From assembly GCF_019430905.1 (NCBI RefSeq), contig NZ_JAHYCA010000010.1:1-64000 (forward strand): a stretch of 64,000 bases of DNA, written 5' to 3'. This document shows, piece by piece, positions 54,884-63,240 of this stretch; position 1 is the first letter of the stretch, and each line of letters opens with the position of its first letter. A program made the translations under genes and the position numbers. The stretch comes from Billgrantia antri. Its GTDB lineage: Bacteria > Pseudomonadota > Gammaproteobacteria > Pseudomonadales > Halomonadaceae. The notes beneath the pieces are model-generated. The model was not told the origin of the DNA. It saw only the letters and a list, made by a program, of their open reading frames with translations, and did not search any database.

Positions 54884-55843
54884 ATGAAAAGCACCGCCAT
54901 CGCAGCGGCCGTCACTCTGGCCGCCACCGCCAACCTGGCCCATGCGGCCTACCAGTTGAATCTCTCTTCGGCGCTCAGCGCCCAGGACCCCATCGTCCAG
55001 GCCATGGAGGAGGCCAGCCAGACCATCGCTGAACGCTCCGATGGCGAGCTCACCGTGCGTGTCTTTCCCAACAGTCAGCTCGGCTCCGATGAGGACGTGG
55101 TCGAGCAGATCCGCAGCGGGGCGAATGTCGCAGTGCTGATCGACGCCGGCCGCCTATCCGAGTACCAGCCGGAGCTGGGCATCCTCAGCGCGCCCTATCT
55201 GGTCGAGGATCACAGCGATTACGACCGCATCACCTCGTCGGAGCTGTATCAGGGCTGGGTCGATAGCCTGGCCGAGAGCAGCGGCTTGCGCCTGCTCAAC
55301 TACAACTGGTTCCAGGGCTCGCGCCACATGCTCACGCAAGAGCTGGTCGAGACTCCCGAGGACCTGAACGGCATACGCGTGCGCACCATCAATTCACCGG
55401 TATGGCTGCGCACCATCGAGTCGATGGGGGCCACCCCGACGCCGCTGCCCTGGTCGGAGGTTTATTCCGCGCTGCAACTTGGCGCCATCGACGGCGCCGA
55501 GGCGCAGCTCACCGCCGCCGAGGGCCAGAACCTGCACGAGGTCATTACCCACATCGCCCTGACCGGCCATATCCACCTGATGACCGGCCTCGCCACGTCC
55601 GAGCAGTGGTATCAGGAACTGCCGGACGAGCTGCGCACCATCCTCGACGAGGAGTTGCGCAACGCCGGCGAGGCGGCCAGCCAGGCCACCGTCGACGCCC
55701 AGAGCGCCGTGCGTGAGCGCATGGAGGCGGAAGGCGTGACCTTCACCGAGGTGGACGTCGAGCTGTTCCGCGAGCGGGTCGCCGGTGTCTACGAAGAGCT
55801 CGGCTACGACCAGTACCGCGATCAGCTGACCGCGGAAGAGTGA
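54884..55843 (+). CDS. TRAP transporter substrate-binding protein, DctP family
   Basis: A 319-residue periplasmic protein with signal peptide ending ANLAHA (about 22). Mature features: LNLSSALSAQDPIVQAMEEASQTIAERSDGELTVRVFPNSQLGSDEDVVEQIRSG, the ligand-binding NGIRVRTINSPVWLRTIESMGATPTPLPWSEVYSALQLGAIDGAEAQ (with the conserved Arg), and HIHLMTGLATSEQWY. DctP proteins bind organic acids; with the downstream uronate genes, glucuronate or galacturonate is the expected ligand. CAGGAGG precedes ATG 54884 by eight bases. The operon continues with DctQ and DctM. Confidence 0.92.
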   Translation: MKSTAIAAAVTLAATANLAHAAYQLNLSSALSAQDPIVQAMEEASQTIAERSDGELTVRVFPNSQLGSDEDVVEQIRSGANVAVLIDAGRLSEYQPELGILSAPYLVEDHSDYDRITSSELYQGWVDSLAESSGLRLLNYNWFQGSRHMLTQELVETPEDLNGIRVRTINSPVWLRTIESMGATPTPLPWSEVYSALQLGAIDGAEAQLTAAEGQNLHEVITHIALTGHIHLMTGLATSEQWYQELPDELRTILDEELRNAGEAASQATVDAQSAVRERMEAEGVTFTEVDVELFRERVAGVYEELGYDQYRDQLTAEE

Positions 55844-55939
55844 GCCTGATCGCCCTTGTCGCCCCGGCGACAAGGGCGGTCGTCTCGCATGCTGTTCCAT
55901 GGAATCGGCCGGGTGCGTTCCGGCTCCGAGGATCTCGAC

Positions 55940-56431
55940 ATGTGGTACTGGTACGACCGATTCGAGGCGTGGCTCGCCGTGGCGCTGCTGGGGGGCACTT
56001 CCTTGACCCTGCTGGTGAGCTCGACGGCACGCGCCATTGGCCAGCCCTTCGCCGGTGGGGCCGAGCTGGCCCAGCTGCTGTTCATCTGGACCGCCGTGCT
56101 GGGCGCCGACATTACCCTGCGGCATGGCGGTCAGGTACGCATCGACGCCCTGACGGTACGCCTGCCGCTGCCGCTGCAGCGCCTGACAAGCGGGCTGTGC
56201 CTGGTACTGATGCTGGGTTTCCTGGCCCTGCTGGTGTGGCATGGCTTGCCGTTGGCCCTGTCCAACTGGCAACGCCCGATGGGCGTGGCCGGACTGAGCT
56301 ACGGCTATATCACCCTGGCGCTGCCGGTGGGGGCGGCACTGATGATCGTCTCGCTCATGCGGCGCATCCTGGCCAAGGGCATCGTGCCGAGCCTGATAGC
56401 GGATGAAGCCATCGTGGAGGAGGCATCATGA
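55940..56431 (+). CDS. TRAP transporter small permease, DctQ family
   Basis: A 163-residue membrane protein with four helices (LAVALLGGTSLTLLVSSTARAIG; ELAQLLFIWTAVLGADITLRHG; LTSGLCLVLMLGFLALLVWHG; GYITLALPVGAALMIVSLMRRI). The FIWTAVLGADITLRHGGQVRIDAL segment is the DctQ signature. It joins the DctM subunit in the inner membrane. The frame is open from 55856, but ATG 55940 is chosen as GAGG precedes it and the protein then begins just before its first helix. Its stop overlaps the DctM start by 4 bases. Confidence 0.88.
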   Translation: MWYWYDRFEAWLAVALLGGTSLTLLVSSTARAIGQPFAGGAELAQLLFIWTAVLGADITLRHGGQVRIDALTVRLPLPLQRLTSGLCLVLMLGFLALLVWHGLPLALSNWQRPMGVAGLSYGYITLALPVGAALMIVSLMRRILAKGIVPSLIADEAIVEEAS

Positions 56432-57717
56432 CGGCCGCGCTCCTGCTGGGCCTGGGGCTGGTGCTGATGGCGATCGGCATGCCCGTGGCCTTCGCCATCG
56501 GTATCGCCGGCTTCACCTACTTCTTCCTGCCTGAGACCTTCCTGCCGATCAACATCGGGCCGCAGCGCATCGTTTCGGCGACCCAGTCGTTTCCGCTGCT
56601 GGCGGTACCGCTGTTCATCTTCATAGGACACCTGATGAACGCTAGCGGTATCACCCCGCGACTGATGCGCCTCTCCACGCTGCTGGCCGGCTGGATGAGC
56701 GGCGGGCTGGCCCAGGCGAGCATCGTGCTCAGTACGCTGATGGGCGGTGTGTCGGGCTCGGCGGTGGCCGATGCCGCCATGCAGTCGCGGGTGCTGGGGC
56801 AGGGCATGATCAAGGGCGGATACAGCCCCGGGTTCACCGGTGCGGTGCTCTCCATCGGCGGGCTGATTACCGCCACCATTCCTCCCAGCATCGGCCTGAT
56901 CCTCTACGGCTACCTGGGCGAGGTATCGATCGGGCGGTTGTTCATCGCCGGTGTGGTGCCGGGCTTCCTGCTGATGGTGGCGCTGATGGTGACCACCTAC
57001 TTCGTGGCCAGGCGGCGCGGCTATACGCCGGTACGCGAGGGGCTGCCTGCCGGCCGTGAGGTACTCGCGGCTGCGCGCAGCAGTATCTGGGCGTTGCTGT
57101 TTCCGGTGTGGCTGTTGGTGGGCATTCGCTACGGCCTGTTTACGCCCACCGAGGCGGGGGCCTTCGCCGTGGCCTATGCGCTGGTGGTGGGCTGCGCGAT
57201 CCACCGCGAGATGGGGTTGCGCGAGATCGTCGCGGCGATGCATGCCAGCGTGCGCGACATCGGCATGATCATGCTGATCATCATGTTCTCGGGGATCATC
57301 GGCTACGTGGTCTCCTTCGAGCGGGTGCCGCAGACTATCGCCGAGATGACGCTGGGCGTATTTTCCAGCCAGGCGGCGCTGCTGCTGACACTGGCCGTGC
57401 TGCTGGTACTGCTCGGCATGCTGCTCGAGGCCACCGTGGTGGTGATGCTGCTCACGCCGATCCTGGTGCCGGTGGTCAAGGCTGCCGGCATCGATCCCGT
57501 GCACTTCGGACTGCTGATGATGACCCTGGTGACCTTCGGCGGCATGACTCCGCCGGTGGGCATCTCGATGTACACCGTGTGCGGCATCCTGCGCTGCTCC
57601 TTCTTCGATTACAGCCGCGAGCTGGTGCCCTTCGCCCTGGCGGTCTTCGTGGTGGTGCTGGGCATCATCTTCTTCCCCGACATCGTGCTGTTCCTGCCCA
57701 ACCTGCTGATGGGTTGA
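56428..57717 (+). CDS. TRAP transporter large permease, DctM family
   Basis: A 429-residue inner-membrane protein with about twelve helices. Landmarks: FPLLAVPLFIFIGHLMNASGITPRLMR (about 55), MGGVSGSAVADAAMQSRVL (about 108), SIGGLITATIPPSIGLILYGYLGEVSIGRLFIAG (about 148) and MMTLVTFGGMTPPVGISMYTVCGI (about 365). It is the ion-coupled transport subunit partnered with the preceding DctP and DctQ. ATG 56428 overlaps the DctQ stop. Confidence 0.93.
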   Translation: MTAALLLGLGLVLMAIGMPVAFAIGIAGFTYFFLPETFLPINIGPQRIVSATQSFPLLAVPLFIFIGHLMNASGITPRLMRLSTLLAGWMSGGLAQASIVLSTLMGGVSGSAVADAAMQSRVLGQGMIKGGYSPGFTGAVLSIGGLITATIPPSIGLILYGYLGEVSIGRLFIAGVVPGFLLMVALMVTTYFVARRRGYTPVREGLPAGREVLAAARSSIWALLFPVWLLVGIRYGLFTPTEAGAFAVAYALVVGCAIHREMGLREIVAAMHASVRDIGMIMLIIMFSGIIGYVVSFERVPQTIAEMTLGVFSSQAALLLTLAVLLVLLGMLLEATVVVMLLTPILVPVVKAAGIDPVHFGLLMMTLVTFGGMTPPVGISMYTVCGILRCSFFDYSRELVPFALAVFVVVLGIIFFPDIVLFLPNLLMG

Positions 57718-57750
57718 AGTTCGAACGAGCCAAGATAAATGGAGGGTTCA

Positions 57751-59172
57751 ATGGCCTTCACCGACAACATCGCGTTCATGGGGCCGGATTTTCTGCTCGA
57801 GAACGAGCCGGCGCGACGGCTCTACCACGAGCATGCCGCGGCCATGCCGATCTGCGACTACCACTCGCACTTGAGCCCGGAGGAGATCGCCGGCGACGTG
57901 TGCTTCGACAACCTCACCCAGCTGTGGCTCAAGGGCGACCATTACAAGTGGCGGGCGATGCGCATCGCCGGCATCGACGAGCAGCGCATCACAGGCGATG
58001 CCAGCGACCGTGAGCGATTCCAGGCCTGGGCGGAGACGGTGCCGCACTGCCTCGGCAACCCTCTCTATCACTGGACCCACCTGGAGCTGCGCCATCCGCT
58101 GGGCATCGAGGATACGCTGCTCTCGCCGGCCACCGCCGAGGAGATCTGGACCGCCGCCCGCGAGCGCCTGGCTACTCCCCGGCTGAGCGCCCAGGGCATC
58201 CTCGAGCGCTTCCATGTGCGCACCGTCTGCACCACCGACGACCCAGTCGACGATCTCGCGCTGCACCGCCGGCACGTTGAGAGCGGGGCGACGCCCGCCA
58301 TGCTGCCGACGTTCCGCGCCGATGCCGTGCTCAAGATCGCTGAGCCCGGTTTCGCCGATTACCTCGGCGAGCTTGAGGCGGCCAGCGGGGTGGACATCCG
58401 CGGCTACGACGACCTGCTCGCCGCGCTGTACCAGCGCCTCGAGCACTTCGCCGCCCATGGCTGCTGCCTCTCCGACCACAGCCTGGAAAAGCCGGTGTTC
58501 GTCACGCCGCCGAGCACGGCCGAACTCGACCGGCTGATCGAGCGCCGCCGCCAGGGCAGGGCGCTCAGCAGCGACGAGAGCGCCGCCTTCACCAGCGCGG
58601 TGCTGCTATGGCTGGGGCGCGAGTACGCCCGCCGCGGCTGGGTGATGCAGCTGCATCTCGGCGCGCTGCGTAGCCTGAGCCAGCGCGGCCTGGCCGAAAT
58701 CGGCGCCAACAGCGGCTTCGACGCCATCGGCGACGTGACCTACGCTGAGCCGCTGGCGGCGATTCTGGATGCGCTGGACCGCGACCGGGCATTGCCGCGC
58801 ACGGTGGTCTACAACCTCAACCCCCGCGACAACGAGATGCTGGCTAGCCTGGTTGGTTCGTTCGCCAGTGACGGCATTCCCGGCAAGCTACAGTTCGGCG
58901 CCGCCTGGTGGTTCAACGACCAGCGCGATGGCATCGAGCGCCAGCTCGTCACCCAGATGAACTTCGGCCTGTTGCGCCATTTCGTCGGCATGCTTACCGA
59001 TTCACGCAGCCTGCTGTCGTTCTCCCGCCACGACTACTTCCGCCGCATCTTCTGCCAGATGCTCGGCGCGCAGATCCAGCGCGGCGAGCTGCCCGGCGAT
59101 CTCGATCGCATCGGTGAGCTGGTGCGGGCGGTGTGCTACGACAACGTGCAGCGCTATCTCTTCGAGCGATGA
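57751..59172 (+). CDS. uxaC: Glucuronate isomerase
   Basis: A 473-residue uronate isomerase converting D-glucuronate to D-fructuronate and D-galacturonate to D-tagaturonate in the cytoplasm, the usual family length. Metal-binding signature ICDYHSHLSPEEIA (about 35), VRTVCTTDDPVDDLALH (about 160), GWVMQLHLGALRS (about 295) and FGAAWWFNDQRDGIERQL (about 380) are all intact. ATG 57751 follows GGAGG by six bases. It sits 33 bases after the TRAP dctM gene and 89 bases before manD, so uptake and first catabolic step are likely cotranscribed. Confidence 0.95.
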   Translation: MAFTDNIAFMGPDFLLENEPARRLYHEHAAAMPICDYHSHLSPEEIAGDVCFDNLTQLWLKGDHYKWRAMRIAGIDEQRITGDASDRERFQAWAETVPHCLGNPLYHWTHLELRHPLGIEDTLLSPATAEEIWTAARERLATPRLSAQGILERFHVRTVCTTDDPVDDLALHRRHVESGATPAMLPTFRADAVLKIAEPGFADYLGELEAASGVDIRGYDDLLAALYQRLEHFAAHGCCLSDHSLEKPVFVTPPSTAELDRLIERRRQGRALSSDESAAFTSAVLLWLGREYARRGWVMQLHLGALRSLSQRGLAEIGANSGFDAIGDVTYAEPLAAILDALDRDRALPRTVVYNLNPRDNEMLASLVGSFASDGIPGKLQFGAAWWFNDQRDGIERQLVTQMNFGLLRHFVGMLTDSRSLLSFSRHDYFRRIFCQMLGAQIQRGELPGDLDRIGELVRAVCYDNVQRYLFER

Positions 59173-59261
59173 ACCGAGCGCTATGCCAAGCCCCTAGGAC
59201 CAAGCCCTGATGCCGAGCTTCTAATCCCAAGCCCTTATCCCATGACAGCGACGGAACACTC

Positions 59262-60473
59262 ATGAAAATCAGCGACGCCTATGTGATCGTCACCTCGCCG
59301 GGGCGTAACTTCGTCACCCTCAAGATCGTCACCGAGTCGGGTACCTACGGCATCGGCGACGCCACCCTCAACGGCCGTGAGATGGCAGTAGTGGCCTATC
59401 TCGAGGAGCATGTCATTCCAGCCTTGATCGGGCGTGATGCCAGCCGCATCGAGGATATCTGGCACTACCTCTATCGCGGGGCGTACTGGCGCCGGGGGCC
59501 GGTGACCATGGCGGCGGTGTCGGCGGTTGACCTGGCGCTGTGGGACATCAAGGCCAAGGCGGCCTGCATGCCGCTCTATCAGCTGCTCGGCGGCAGGAGC
59601 CGCGAGCGGGTGATGACCTACGCCCACTGCACCGGACGCGACATCGAGGGCTGTCTCGCCGAGGTGGAGAAGCACGTCAAGCTCGGCTATCGGGCGGTAC
59701 GGGTGCAGGCCGGCGTACCCGGCATTCCTACCATCTACGGCGTAGCCAAGAACGCGGGCGAGCGCTACGAGCCGGCGGATGCCGAGCTGCCCGCCGAGCA
59801 CGTGTGGAGCACCGAGAAGTACCTCAACCACGTGCCCAAGCTGTTCGCCGCGGTGCGCGAGCGCTTCGGCGACGAACTACACGTGCTGCACGACGTGCAC
59901 CATCGCCTCACGCCCATCGAGGCGGCACGCCTGGGCAAGGCGGTGGAGCCCTATCACCTGTTCTGGCTGGAGGACTGCGTGCCGGCCGAGAACCAGGAGA
60001 GCTTCCGCCTGATTCGCCAGCACACTACCACGCCGCTGGCGGTGGGGGAGGTGTTCAACTCGATCCACGACTACCGCGAGCTGCTCGAGAACCAGTGGAT
60101 CGATTACATCCGCACGCCGCTCTCCCACGGCGGCGGCATCACTCACGTGCGTCGCATCGCCGACCTGGCCGGGCTCTATCACGTGCGCACCGGCTTCCAT
60201 GGGCCGACCGATCTCTCGCCGGTGTGCCTGGGCGCGGCTATCCACTTCGACACCTGGGTGCCCAACTTCGGCATCCAGGAGCATATGCCCCATACGTCCG
60301 AGACCGACGCCGTTTTTCCCCACGACTACCGCTTCGAGGATGGCCATTTCCTCGTCGGCGAGGCGCCGGGCCATGGCGTCGACATCGACGAGGCCTTGGC
60401 CAAGCAATATCCCTATAAGCGCGCCAGCCTGCCGGTCAACCGGCTGGAGGACGGCACCCTGTGGCACTGGTAA
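59262..60473 (+). CDS. manD: D-mannonate dehydratase of the enolase superfamily (ManD/RspA)
   Basis: A 403-residue enzyme dehydrating D-mannonate to 2-keto-3-deoxy-D-gluconate. Typical ManD elements: [22 protein letters not shown] at the N-terminus, [13 protein letters not shown] (about 118), the metal ligands in [20 protein letters not shown] and VGEVFN (about 207-262), [17 protein letters not shown] (about 310) and FGIQEHMPH near 335. The C-terminal TLWHW is characteristic. Genuine ManD enzymes and low-activity RspA relatives look alike; the context (uxaC before it, a dehydrogenase after) supports a real mannonate dehydratase. The upstream 89 bases hold three copies of CCAAGCCC. Confidence 0.92.
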   Translation: MKISDAYVIVTSPGRNFVTLKIVTESGTYGIGDATLNGREMAVVAYLEEHVIPALIGRDASRIEDIWHYLYRGAYWRRGPVTMAAVSAVDLALWDIKAKAACMPLYQLLGGRSRERVMTYAHCTGRDIEGCLAEVEKHVKLGYRAVRVQAGVPGIPTIYGVAKNAGERYEPADAELPAEHVWSTEKYLNHVPKLFAAVRERFGDELHVLHDVHHRLTPIEAARLGKAVEPYHLFWLEDCVPAENQESFRLIRQHTTTPLAVGEVFNSIHDYRELLENQWIDYIRTPLSHGGGITHVRRIADLAGLYHVRTGFHGPTDLSPVCLGAAIHFDTWVPNFGIQEHMPHTSETDAVFPHDYRFEDGHFLVGEAPGHGVDIDEALAKQYPYKRASLPVNRLEDGTLWHW

Positions 60474-60486
60474 GGAGAAAGCACCG

Positions 60487-61518
60487 ATGAAAGCCTTTCA
60501 GGTAAACGCGCCGCTGGATTACACCATCGCCGAGGTCGAGGTGCCCCGTGCCGCTGTCGGCGAGGTACTGGTGAAGGTGGCCTTCGCCGGCATCTGCGGG
60601 TCCGATATGCACATCATCCATGGCGACAACGCCTTCGTGCGTTTTCCGCGCATCACCGGCCACGAGTTCGCCGGCACGGTCGAGGCGCTCGGGGAGGGCG
60701 CCGAAGGCATCGAGATCGGCGACAGGGTGTGCATCGACCCGGTGATCAGCTGCGGCAAGTGCTATCCGTGCCGTATCGGCCGCCCCAACGTGTGCAGCGC
60801 GCTGCAGGTGATCGGCGTGCACCGTGATGGCGGCTTCGAAGAGTGGGTCAACGTGCCCGTCGGCAACGTTCATCGCCTGCCCGAGGGGCTGGGGCTGGAA
60901 GCCGGTGCGCTGGTGGAGCCCTACTCGATTGCTGCCAACGTGCTGGAGCGGATGCTGCCGCTGCGCGGCGACCGCCTGCTGGTCTATGGCGCGGGCGTAA
61001 TCGGCCTGACAATCCTGCAGATGGCCCGTGCTCAGGGCATCGAGGACATCACCGTAGTCGATCTGATCGACGAGCGCTTGACCACGGCTCGCGAACTCGG
61101 CGCCACGCGCACCTGGCACGGCAAGGAGGATATCGAGGGCGCGGTGAGCGAGCTGACTGGCGGAGAGGGCATCCCGCTGATAGCCGATGCCGCCTGCGTG
61201 CCGGCATTGCTGCCGCAAATGCTGCGCATCGCCTCGCCGGCGGGGCGTATCGGCCTGCTCGGCTTCAATCCCACTCCCAGCGACCTGGTACAGCTGGAAG
61301 TAATCAAGAAGGAGCTGACGCTGGTCGGCTCGCGGCTCAACAACCGCAAGTTTCCGGATGTGCTCGACCGCATGGCCTCCGGACGTCTCGATCCGTTGGC
61401 GCTGGTCAGCCATCGCCTGCCCTTCGACGAGATGCCGGGAGCCATCGACATGCTCGATCACCATCCCGAAAGGGCTCGCAAGGTGCTTATCGACATAAGC
61501 GTCGATATCGGTACCTGA
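60487..61518 (+). CDS. Zinc-binding alcohol dehydrogenase, RspB-like (probable fructuronate/mannonate oxidoreductase)
   Basis: A 343-residue medium-chain dehydrogenase. Catalytic zinc site GICGSDMHIIHG and GHEFAG (about 35-62), structural zinc CGKCYPCRIGRPNVC (about 92-106) and the NAD-binding GAGVIGL (about 168). RspB/LgoD-type enzymes oxidise uronic-acid-derived sugar acids. No UxuB (fructuronate reductase) is visible here, while UxaC and ManD flank the missing step, so this enzyme is the best candidate for fructuronate to mannonate. That assignment is an inference from gene order. AAGGAG lies nine bases before ATG 60487, and the manD stop is 13 bases upstream. Confidence 0.85.
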   Translation: MKAFQVNAPLDYTIAEVEVPRAAVGEVLVKVAFAGICGSDMHIIHGDNAFVRFPRITGHEFAGTVEALGEGAEGIEIGDRVCIDPVISCGKCYPCRIGRPNVCSALQVIGVHRDGGFEEWVNVPVGNVHRLPEGLGLEAGALVEPYSIAANVLERMLPLRGDRLLVYGAGVIGLTILQMARAQGIEDITVVDLIDERLTTARELGATRTWHGKEDIEGAVSELTGGEGIPLIADAACVPALLPQMLRIASPAGRIGLLGFNPTPSDLVQLEVIKKELTLVGSRLNNRKFPDVLDRMASGRLDPLALVSHRLPFDEMPGAIDMLDHHPERARKVLIDISVDIGT

Positions 61519-61604
61519 GCCAGTATGACGCAACAGCCGCATCGCAATGATGCGATGCACATAACAGCAACAACAGCCAGTACAGCAAAGACAGGAGTTA
61601 CGCC

Positions 61605-62573
61605 ATGATCAAACGACTCGTCACAGGCGCCGTCCTCGGCACGGCGCTGATCGCAAGCCAGGCCACCCTGGCCGCCGACGTTACGCTGAAATTCGGTCAC
61701 TTGGCCAATGAGCAGAACATCTGGCACCAGGCCGCCGTGAAGTTCAAGGAGGAGGTAGAAGCCAACTCCGATGGCCGCATCGAGGTACAGCTCTACCCCA
61801 ACGAGCAGCTCGGCGCCGAGATGGATGTAATCAACAGCATTCAGCTCGGCACCGCCGACATGACCATCACCGGCGAGAGCCTGCAGAACTGGGCGCCCAA
61901 GGCGGCGATGATGGCGGTGCCCTACGCCTTCCGCGATTCCGAGCATTTGCGTCAGGCAGTCGAGGGCGAGATCGGCGAGCAGATCGAGGCGCAGATCACC
62001 GAACGTACCAACCTGGTGCCGCTTGCCTGGTTCGAGCGCGGGCCGCGCCACCTGACCTCCAACCGTCCCATCACTCAGCCGGATGAGCTGGATGGCATGC
62101 GTCTGCGGGTACCCAACGTACCGTTGTTCGTCGACACCTGGGAGGCGCTGGGTGCGCGGCCCACGCCGATGGCCTTCAGCGAGGTATTCACCGCTTTGCA
62201 GCAGAACGTGATCGATGGGCAGGAGAATCCGTTGAGCCTGATCGAGAGCGCCAGCTTCTATGAGGTGCAGGACTACGTGAACCTGACCGGCCATGTGCGT
62301 AGCTGGATCTATGTAGTGATCGGCCGCAACCAGCTCGAGAGCATGCCCGAAGAGCTGCAGCAGGTCGTGCGCGATGCGGCCCAGGAGATGCAGACCTACC
62401 AGGCCGAGCTGTTCGAAGAAGATCAGCAGCGCCTGGAGCAGGCTCTTCAGGAGCGCGGCATGGAACTTGTCGAGGTCGACACCGAGGCGTTTGCCGACAA
62501 GGCGCGCCCGGCCGTCGAGGAAGCGTTGTCCGAAGAGCAGCGCGTCCTGTTCGACGCAATCCAGGACCTGTAA
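61605..62573 (+). CDS. Second TRAP substrate-binding protein, DctP family
   Basis: A 322-residue periplasmic protein with signal peptide ending ATLAAD (about 24). It has KFGHLANEQNIWHQAAVKFKEEVEANSDGRIEVQLYPNEQLGAEMDVINSIQLG and the ligand-contact block GMRLRVPNVPLFVDTWEALGARPTPMAFSEVFTALQQNVIDGQENP. It is only moderately similar to the first DctP (54884), more like the sialic-acid/uronate-binding branch. Two DctPQM systems flanking uxaC-manD suggest different substrates or affinities. It is 86 bases downstream of the dehydrogenase gene, possibly in the same operon. Confidence 0.92.
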   Translation: MIKRLVTGAVLGTALIASQATLAADVTLKFGHLANEQNIWHQAAVKFKEEVEANSDGRIEVQLYPNEQLGAEMDVINSIQLGTADMTITGESLQNWAPKAAMMAVPYAFRDSEHLRQAVEGEIGEQIEAQITERTNLVPLAWFERGPRHLTSNRPITQPDELDGMRLRVPNVPLFVDTWEALGARPTPMAFSEVFTALQQNVIDGQENPLSLIESASFYEVQDYVNLTGHVRSWIYVVIGRNQLESMPEELQQVVRDAAQEMQTYQAELFEEDQQRLEQALQERGMELVEVDTEAFADKARPAVEEALSEEQRVLFDAIQDL

Positions 62574-62646
62574 ACCCTAGGGGCGTGGCGGTGAGCCACG
62601 CCCGTTTTCCATGCTTGACGGGGGCACGCTCTCCCAGAGGTTGATT

Positions 62647-63240
62647 ATGGATTCCCCTGAAGGACAGTCGCAGGCGGAGGCTCCGGACTCGCGGCAGGTG
62701 CCTAGCCTGGATGCAATGAGTGAGGTCCCGAAGCTCGGGGGAGCGATCGGGCGCGTGATAGGGTGGATTGATACGCTGTTCATCGTCCTGGCCAACCTGG
62801 CGCTGGTGGCGATTGCTGCCACGGTAATGCTGCAGATATCCGGCCGCCTGTTCCTGCCTTATTCGCCGGCCTGGACCGAGGAGCTCTCGCGCTACCTGTT
62901 CATCTACATGGTGGCGCTTTCGTCCGGGGTCGCAATTCGACGCAATCGGCATGTCAACGTCGAGCTCTTCCATCATCGGCTGGGGCTGCAGGCACGTGCG
63001 GGTTATCAAGCCTTGATCAACCTGATGATCGGTGCCTTCGCCGGCATTCTGCTGCCCTATGCCTGGCTATATGCCCAGAATGGGGCATGGCAGACATCGC
63101 CCACCCTGAAGGTCCCGATGCTTTACATCTTCTTCTCCACCGTCGTGCTCTATGCACTGGTGCTGTTCTATAGCGTTGTCGGCGTCATCGAGGGACTGAT
63201 GGCCATGCAGCGCAAGCCGGAGACTGGCTCATGGAAGTGA
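62647..63240 (+). CDS. Second TRAP small permease, DctQ family
   Basis: A 197-residue membrane protein with four helices (TLFIVLANLALVAIAATVMLQISG; LSRYLFIYMVALSSGVAIRRN; LINLMIGAFAGILLPYAWLYA; MLYIFFSTVVLYALVLFYSVVGVIEGL). Compared with the first DctQ it carries about 40 extra hydrophilic residues before TM1; an internal ATG at 62716 would shorten this. ATG 62647 is used because AGAGG precedes it. The stop overlaps the next gene by 10 bases. Confidence 0.85.
   Translation: MDSPEGQSQAEAPDSRQVPSLDAMSEVPKLGGAIGRVIGWIDTLFIVLANLALVAIAATVMLQISGRLFLPYSPAWTEELSRYLFIYMVALSSGVAIRRNRHVNVELFHHRLGLQARAGYQALINLMIGAFAGILLPYAWLYAQNGAWQTSPTLKVPMLYIFFSTVVLYALVLFYSVVGVIEGLMAMQRKPETGSWK

Noticed and set aside
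59186-59235. Three CCAAGCCC copies between uxaC and manD as a repeat array or CRISPR remnant
   Set aside because: Units are eight bases with irregular spacing and imperfect surroundings; no array structure. No CRISPR array was seen anywhere in the window.
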